DNA from: JBEKYD01 sp049509915
GTDB lineage: Bacteria; Acidobacteriota; Terriglobia; Bryobacterales; Bryobacteraceae
Length of the DNA stretch: 19,085 nucleotides
Assembly (NCBI GenBank): GCA_049509915.1
Contig: JBEKZL010000144.1
Location: 1 to 19,085, forward strand
Reading direction: 5' to 3'
A program made the position numbers and the translations under genes. Shown one piece after another: positions 14,507-19,085 of this stretch; positions within the stretch are counted from its first letter, which is position 1; each line of letters starts with the position of its first letter. The notes under the pieces are model-generated. The model was not told the origin of the DNA, ran no database searches, and saw only the letters and a program-made list of their open reading frames with translations.

Positions 14507-16753
14507 TTACTTCGCCGGGCGGAACTCGAGCGTGCTTGCGACCTCTTCCCGGTTCCACGACATGGGGTAGCTGCGCGCGTGGTAGTAGCTGTCCCATTGG
14601 TCGCGGTAATGGCTGGACAGGATCTGGCCGCTCTGGCCGGTCACGATATTCAGCAGCGACCGGTCCCAATCGGCCAGGTCCGCGTTCATGCGCATGGAAG
14701 GGCCTACCGCGCGGGTGAACTGCTTCACGGTGATGGGCGAGCCACTCATCGGCACGGGACCGATATCGAAGTACGGGCCCACCCGCGGAACCTGGTGCAA
14801 GACCGGGTTGTGAATGGTAATCGTGGACCAGGCGCCGTACTTCCAACGTTTGGCGTCCCTGCCCTCAATCCGTTGAGCTTCTTCGAAGGCGTCGGAGAAA
14901 GCCGTTAGCAGCATGGTGTCGTAATCGGCGAACCAGCCGGCGGGCCGCTCGCGCAACAGGCGTTCGATGGAGGCGGTGGTGAACTTCGGAATATGGTCGA
15001 TGTCGGTCCAACCCGGCGCAGCCGATTGCCACACCGCCGTGCGCACGTGCTGGAAAACCAGGGATTCCAGAAACGCGGCGGCGGAGCCGGTTTCCATCTG
15101 CCCGTTCCAACCAGCCAGTAGCGCGGCCGCCTCATCGAGGCTGGTGTTTCCCATCCGGTGGCGCCGGTAAGCTTCCGCAACCTGGGCCGCCAGGAACCTT
15201 TCGAACGAGGAGTAGACGTCGGTCTGCACGCCGATGAGATCGGCCGCGCGCCAGCCGCTGCGCGCAGCCAACCTGGCGCGGATCTGTCGCACGCGATAGG
15301 GAGCCGCGAAATGGCCGACGGGCGGGTAGGCGTATTGCCTGGGCAAGGGATCTTCTTCCGGAAAGGGGTCCTGGTTGGCGGTGGCAACCATTCCGGAAGG
15401 AGGATTGAAGGCCGAGGGCAGCTTGTCGAACGGAATGTAGCCATCCCAATCGAAGCGCGCCGACGACCCATCCACCGGCAGGTCGCCGCGGTATTCCCGC
15501 CGCAGGGGGATACGGCCGGCGGCGTGATAGCCGATGTTGCCGGCGCGGTCGGCGTAGACGAAGTTCGAGCCGGGGCCGGGGAAGCGCGCCAGTGCCGCCA
15601 TGAACTGGGTCCAGTCCTGGGCGCGGTCGATATCCAGAATCGGGTATTGGAGCAGGCCGGGCTCAGCCGCCGTCCAGCGCAAAGACATGGCCTCTTTGCC
15701 TTCGGCCACGAACAGCGGTCCGTGGCGCGTCACCCAAACGTTCAGCTCTACACTGGGTTTGCCCTTGACCGGGATGATTTCCCGTTCCCGCCGCGCCTGC
15801 TCCACGTGCCCGTCGAACAGGTATTGCCCGGTCTCGCCCTCGATCTTTTCCACGAACAAATCTTGCACGCTGGCTTCGAGATTGGTGATGCCCCAGGCAA
15901 TATTTTGGTTATGTCCGACCAGCACGCCCGGAAGGCCGGGAACGGTGACGCCGGATACATCTAACCCCGGCGCCGCGATGCGCGTCATATACCAGATGCC
16001 CGGCAGCGAGTACTCCAGGTGCATGTCGTTCGAAAGCAGCGGCTTGCCGGAAGCCGTGCGGCCGCCGCCCAGAGCCCACCCGTTCGAGCCGGGCAGGGGC
16101 GCGCCCAGAGCCCGCTCGTCGAACAGGTAGCGGACTTTGGCGGCATCGCCGGTGGCCAGCAACCCCCGCAGGGTCACCTGGTCGCGCCACGAGGTCGTCA
16201 GATCGCGGTACATGTAGAGGCTGAGCAGCAGCGAATCCACCACGCTCCAGGGACGAGGCTGATAACCGAGTAGAGTGAATTCCAGAGGAAGCTGGTTGAG
16301 GTGAGTGGCAAGGAAGCCGTTGACGCCGCGGGCGTAGGCCGCCATGGCGGCGCGGTCGGCCGCCGGCAGAGTGACGTAGGTTTGTTCGGCGATCCGGCGC
16401 ATGCGTAGGCGGCGCGAATCGCGGTCGGATTCGAGCGCCGCCGGGCCGACGATCTCCGCCAGGTCTCCGGCCGCAACCCGCCGTAGCGAGTCCATTTGGA
16501 ATAAGCGGTCCTGCGCGGTGACATAGCCTTGCACGAAGAGGGCGTCGTCGAGGCTGGCGGCACGAATGTGCGGCACGCCGCGCGGGTCGAAGGCGACCGT
16601 CGCGCCGGCCCTTACGTCTGTCTCGATGGTGCCGGAGCGGCGCGGCAGCGGGCGCCAAACGTACCAGAACAGCCCGGCCGCTACCACCAGCAGCGCAAGC
16701 GCGATAAGAATGTTGACGAATCGTAAGATTCGCGAACCCGTGGACCCCGTCAT
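14507..16753 (-). CDS. Penicillin acylase (S45) family amidase
   Basis: 748 residues. An N-terminal hydrophobic helix at about 12-33 (VNILIALALLVVAAGLFWYVW) is a signal anchor or signal peptide, so the enzyme acts in the periplasm. The S45 Ntn-hydrolase pattern is clear: RGVPHIRA (58-65), FVQGYVTAQDRLFQMD (73-88) in the alpha chain, and the autoprocessing site PGSNGWALGG where Ser223 should become the N-terminal nucleophile of the beta chain. Downstream motifs such as VGHNQNIAWGITN and WVTRHGP fit the beta chain. The length is normal for the precursor. Substrates of the family include beta-lactam side chains, acyl-homoserine lactones and other N-acyl amides; which applies cannot be told. The gene stands alone, convergent with the zf-HC2 gene and divergent from the CorC-like gene. 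The start has only a weak Shine-Dalgarno. Confidence 0.93.
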   Translation of the reverse strand: MTGSTGSRILRFVNILIALALLVVAAGLFWYVWRPLPRRSGTIETDVRAGATVAFDPRGVPHIRAASLDDALFVQGYVTAQDRLFQMDSLRRVAAGDLAEIVGPAALESDRDSRRLRMRRIAEQTYVTLPAADRAAMAAYARGVNGFLATHLNQLPLEFTLLGYQPRPWSVVDSLLLSLYMYRDLTTSWRDQVTLRGLLATGDAAKVRYLFDERALGAPLPGSNGWALGGGRTASGKPLLSNDMHLEYSLPGIWYMTRIAAPGLDVSGVTVPGLPGVLVGHNQNIAWGITNLEASVQDLFVEKIEGETGQYLFDGHVEQARREREIIPVKGKPSVELNVWVTRHGPLFVAEGKEAMSLRWTAAEPGLLQYPILDIDRAQDWTQFMAALARFPGPGSNFVYADRAGNIGYHAAGRIPLRREYRGDLPVDGSSARFDWDGYIPFDKLPSAFNPPSGMVATANQDPFPEEDPLPRQYAYPPVGHFAAPYRVRQIRARLAARSGWRAADLIGVQTDVYSSFERFLAAQVAEAYRRHRMGNTSLDEAAALLAGWNGQMETGSAAAFLESLVFQHVRTAVWQSAAPGWTDIDHIPKFTTASIERLLRERPAGWFADYDTMLLTAFSDAFEEAQRIEGRDAKRWKYGAWSTITIHNPVLHQVPRVGPYFDIGPVPMSGSPITVKQFTRAVGPSMRMNADLADWDRSLLNIVTGQSGQILSSHYRDQWDSYYHARSYPMSWNREEVASTLEFRPAK

Positions 16754-16827
16754 ATCAGGCTACAGTTTCATCATAGCGGCTGGACGAGGTTTGAAGCCCG
16801 AAAAAGGCGCGGGTACGTGCCCTGGTA

Positions 16828-16861
16828 GGCCCGCTTCCCGAGGATCCGTAGGAAGCGGGCC
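16828..16861. repeat. Inverted repeat in divergent intergenic region
   Basis: An 11-bp perfect inverted repeat (GGCCCGCTTCC, 16828-16838; GGAAGCGGGCC, 16851-16861) surrounds a 12-nt loop. It lies in the 200-bp gap between two divergent genes, so it is not a normal place for a terminator. It may be an operator-like site, a 5' UTR structure or a dispersed element. Confidence 0.45.
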
Positions 16862-16953
16862 CAATTACGTAACAGAGTGAGTTGGTTATTTATTTCGACG
16901 GGCGGGCCGCGCATTGGTTAGGCCGCCTCGGCTAGAATGAGGGCGGAAACTTT

Positions 16954-18294
16954 GTGACGTATTCACCGTTGCGAATTCTGCTGGTGATCTTTCTGATCGC
17001 CGTGAATGGACTATTTGCCGGCGCGGAAGTGGCGCTGCTTTCGGTGCGGCAATCGCGGCTGCGGCAGATGGCCGAGGACGGTCATGCCGGCGCGCAGGCG
17101 GCGCTGAACCTGCTGGCCAATCCCGGCCGCCTGCTCTCTGTAACCCAGGTCGGGGTCACGCTGGCAAGCCTCGGATTGGGCTGGGCAGGCGAGGGAACCC
17201 TGTACGGCCTGCTGATTTCGGCCGTCCATCCCACCACCCCAATGTTGATCAAATTGTTGCATGGAGCCTGTCTGGGGATATCCTTCCTCGCCATCAGTTA
17301 TTTCCACGTGGTGCTCGGCGAAGTGGTGCCGAAGAACCTGGCCATTGCCAAGGCCGACCGGTTGGCCGCGCTGGTGGCTCCCGGTTTGCTCGTGTTCGAC
17401 CGCTTGTCGCGCGCGTTCGTGGTGGTGATTGAACGGTCGGCGGGCGCCATCACCCGCGCGCTTGGCCTTGGGCGCGGCGGCCCCGGCGGCCATTCCACCG
17501 AGGAATTGAAGCTCATCGTCAGCTCCAGCCGCGGCCTGGGCTACCTTCCTGAAGCCCAGGAAGACATGATTCACCGCGTGCTCGATCTGGCATCCGTCTC
17601 TGTGCGCGAAGTCATGGTGCCGCGCAACGATATGGTTTCGATCGACATCGCCGCCTCGCTCGACGACGTCCTCCGCACCATGATCGAAGAGAAGCATTCG
17701 CGGCTGCCGGTCTATCAGGGGTCGCCGGAAAAAATCGTCGGCATCCTGCACTATAAAGACCTGCTGCCGGTTTGGGAGGAACGCCGCAACGCCATCCGTT
17801 CCGGCCGCCCGAGCCGCTCGTTTCGCATCAGCCGCCTGTTGCGCCAGCCGGTGGTGGTGCCCGAAACCAAGCCGCTCTCGCAGATGATCGAACAGTTCCG
17901 CCAGGGCGCCTCGCACATGGCCATGGTGGTGGACGAATTCGGCACCATCGCCGGCATGTTGACAGTGGAAGATGTGCTGGAACAACTGGTCGGGCGCATC
18001 GAAGACGAGCACGACGAACGCCTCCCGCGGCAGCTTCCGGAAGCCGAGGAACTGGAACTGGAAGGCGCCACCCGCATCCGCGATCTCGAAAGCGAGTTCG
18101 GCATCGCCATTCCCACCGATGCCGGATTCGAAACCCTGGCCGGCTTCCTGATGTTCAAGCTGGGCGAGATCCCGCGCACGGGCCAAAGCATCGTGTTCGA
18201 AGGCCGCAGATATACGGTGCTCGAAATGGAGCGTAACCGGGTGCTGAAGGTGCGGATCGAGAAGCTGCCGGAGGAGACGCCGGAAGGAGCGTGA
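16954..18294 (+). CDS. CNNM/CBS-domain membrane protein (HlyC/CorC family)
   Basis: 446 residues. The N-terminal CNNM (DUF21) domain (about 4-200) has several membrane helices and the conserved NGLFAGAEVALLSVR and LGEVVPKNLA segments. Two CBS domains follow (about 214-275, VREVMVPRNDMVSID..., and about 292-350, MAMVVDEFGTIAGMLTVEDVLEQLVG). A C-terminal CorC_HlyC domain lies at about 365-440. Family members are linked to magnesium or cobalt efflux and are regulated by nucleotide binding to the CBS pair; haemolysin is an old, misleading label. The GTG start has GAGGGCGG about 7 nt upstream. A tandem hairpin and T-rich stretch follow the stop, so the gene looks monocistronic. Confidence 0.93.
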   Translation: MTYSPLRILLVIFLIAVNGLFAGAEVALLSVRQSRLRQMAEDGHAGAQAALNLLANPGRLLSVTQVGVTLASLGLGWAGEGTLYGLLISAVHPTTPMLIKLLHGACLGISFLAISYFHVVLGEVVPKNLAIAKADRLAALVAPGLLVFDRLSRAFVVVIERSAGAITRALGLGRGGPGGHSTEELKLIVSSSRGLGYLPEAQEDMIHRVLDLASVSVREVMVPRNDMVSIDIAASLDDVLRTMIEEKHSRLPVYQGSPEKIVGILHYKDLLPVWEERRNAIRSGRPSRSFRISRLLRQPVVVPETKPLSQMIEQFRQGASHMAMVVDEFGTIAGMLTVEDVLEQLVGRIEDEHDERLPRQLPEAEELELEGATRIRDLESEFGIAIPTDAGFETLAGFLMFKLGEIPRTGQSIVFEGRRYTVLEMERNRVLKVRIEKLPEETPEGA

Positions 18295-18305
18295 ACTCCG
18301 GTGGG

Positions 18306-18357
18306 GCGGACCCCCCTGGTCCGCGGCCGACCCCCCGGTCGGCCTTTCTTCCTTTTC
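18306..18357 (+). terminator. Tandem hairpin with T-rich tail after the CorC-like gene
   Basis: Two adjacent GC hairpins: GCGGACC/GGTCCGC (18306-18312 with 18318-18324, loop CCCCT) and GGCCGACC/GGTCGGCC (18325-18332 with 18337-18344, loop CCCC). They are followed at once by TTTCTTCCTTTT. The second hairpin plus tail is a good intrinsic terminator for the gene ending at 18294. The two share a layout (purine-rich arm, C-rich loop), as if one were copied from the other. Confidence 0.75.
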
Positions 18358-18434
18358 GATGAGAATTCCGCCATACTTGCGCAACTACCTCGGTATGGCG
18401 CTCTACTGGCGGCGACTGCCGCACGACATGAGAC

Positions 18435-18554
18435 TCAACGTCCCGTCTTCCTAACCTGGCGTCTCCACGGCAGCCTACCATCCCACCGTGCCAACAGGTC
18501 AGTCAGCACCGCCGCTCCGTTGCGAACGATCTCGACAGCGTCCGCCTCACTCAT
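18435..18554 (-). CDS. Possible 39-residue protein downstream of pilT
   Basis: An ATG at 18554, 12 nt after the stop of the PilT-like gene, opens a 39-codon frame starting MSEADAVEIVRNGAAVLTDL and continuing LARWDGRLPWRR before TGA. A GAGGG lies just upstream but with a very short spacer. The composition is protein-like (amphipathic helix then a basic tail), but I recognise no family. It may be chance. Confidence 0.25.
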   Translation of the reverse strand: MSEADAVEIVRNGAAVLTDLLARWDGRLPWRRQVRKTGR

Positions 18555-18566
18555 AGCCCTCAAAGC

Positions 18567-19085
18567 CTACACCAAATACCTCCGCAAATCCTCCATCCGG
18601 AAGCAATGCGCCTCCGCCGTCTCCTTCGTAATCCGGCCGGCGCGCACCAGTTCGGCTAGCGATTGTTCCATGGTCATCATGCCTTCGGCTTTGCTCGTCG
18701 AGATCTGGCTGCGTAACTGGTGGTCGTCGCCTTTGCGGATCAGGGCGCGCACGGCGTCGGTCGCGGTCATGATCTCGGTAGCCGGCCAGCGCGCTACCCC
18801 GTCGGCGCCGGGAACCAGTTGTTGGGCGACGACGGCGGCCAGTGCCAACGAGATCTGCTGGCGGATTTGCGGCTGGTTGGCGCTGGGGAACGAATCGAGT
18901 ATCCGCGACACCGCCTGAACCGCATCGTTGGTATGCAGCGTGGAGAAAACCAGGTGGCCGGTCTCGGCCGCGGTCAGCACCGTGGCCATGGTTTCGGCGT
19001 CGCGCATTTCGCCCACCAGAATTACGTCCGGCGTCTGCCGCATGATGCTGCGCAGCGTGATGGCGAAATCCGGCGTGTCGCGCCC
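18567..19085 (-). CDS. PilT-type type IV pilus retraction ATPase, N-terminal half missing
   Basis: 172 C-terminal residues; the frame is open to the window edge and the start lies beyond it. The visible part covers the last half of a PilT/GspE-type ATPase: RQTPDVILVGEMRD (Walker B region), TAAETGHLVFSTLHTNDA (His-box region), QIRQQISLALAAVVAQQL, and the C-terminal AVRALIRKGDDHQL, equivalent to the AIRNLIRE motif needed for retraction in PilT. It ends with the usual MTMEQSLAELVRAGRIT segment. Assembly ATPases (PilB) have tetracysteine zinc motifs instead and lack this end, so PilT or PilU is the better call. Walker A is outside the window. It acts at the cytoplasmic base of the pilus. Confidence 0.9.
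   Translation of the reverse strand, partial: GRDTPDFAITLRSIMRQTPDVILVGEMRDAETMATVLTAAETGHLVFSTLHTNDAVQAVSRILDSFPSANQPQIRQQISLALAAVVAQQLVPGADGVARWPATEIMTATDAVRALIRKGDDHQLRSQISTSKAEGMMTMEQSLAELVRAGRITKETAEAHCFRMEDLRRYLV

Noticed and set aside
17011..18384. 457-codon open frame on the minus strand
   Set aside because: It is antisense to the CNNM/CBS protein, with His-rich shadow composition.

Overview
This GC-rich window carries eleven or twelve protein genes on both strands. No rRNA, tRNA, CRISPR array or insertion sequence is visible. The gene content suggests a soil acidobacterium of the Solibacter/Bryobacterales type. This is inferred from the Tat-exported esterase and enolase-superfamily enzyme, a zf-HC2 protein of acidobacterial style, a CxH...CxxC zinc-ribbon membrane protein, and GC-rich double hairpins between genes. 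It was not checked by any search.

Layout. 1-1608 (+): 3' part of a probable glycoside-hydrolase-like protein. 1725-3410 (+): Tat/lipoprotein type-B carboxylesterase. A strong hairpin at 3452-3504 separates it from a convergent minus-strand pair, an M24 Xaa-Pro-type peptidase (6130 to 4961) followed 26 nt later by a Tat-exported mandelate-racemase-like enolase-superfamily enzyme (4934 to 3537). Divergent from that pair is a membrane-embedded spermidine-synthase-like protein (6183-8612). Convergent to it is the minus-strand operon nadA-moaA (10565 to 8632), whose two genes overlap by four bases. Divergent from nadA is a radical SAM gene starting at 10621.

The main find is in that radical SAM gene. 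Its apparent stop, TGA at 11953-11955, follows a Cys codon and is followed in frame by Ala-Glu-Pro, so the C-terminus reads C-U-A-E-P if TGA encodes selenocysteine. Thirteen bases after the TGA is a perfect 7-bp hairpin with a GGU loop, which is what a bacterial SECIS element looks like. The real end is then the TAA at 11989-11991, giving 456 residues. It matches what I recall as the CUAEP/CCAEP-tail radical SAM (seleno)protein family. Three 4Fe-4S enzymes (NadA, MoaA and this one) therefore sit side by side.

12.1-14.5 kb is a visibly AT-richer, partly decayed stretch. It holds a YopT-like (C58) cysteine protease gene with a one-base frameshift near its C-terminus, a zinc-ribbon/membrane protein, and a zf-HC2 protein that appears frameshifted before its membrane helix. 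It looks like an accessory insertion.

14.5-19.1 kb returns to ordinary genes: a penicillin-acylase-family amidase (-), a CNNM/CBS/CorC-type membrane protein (+) ending in a double hairpin and T-rich terminator, and the C-terminal half of a PilT-type pilus retraction ATPase (-) running off the right edge.
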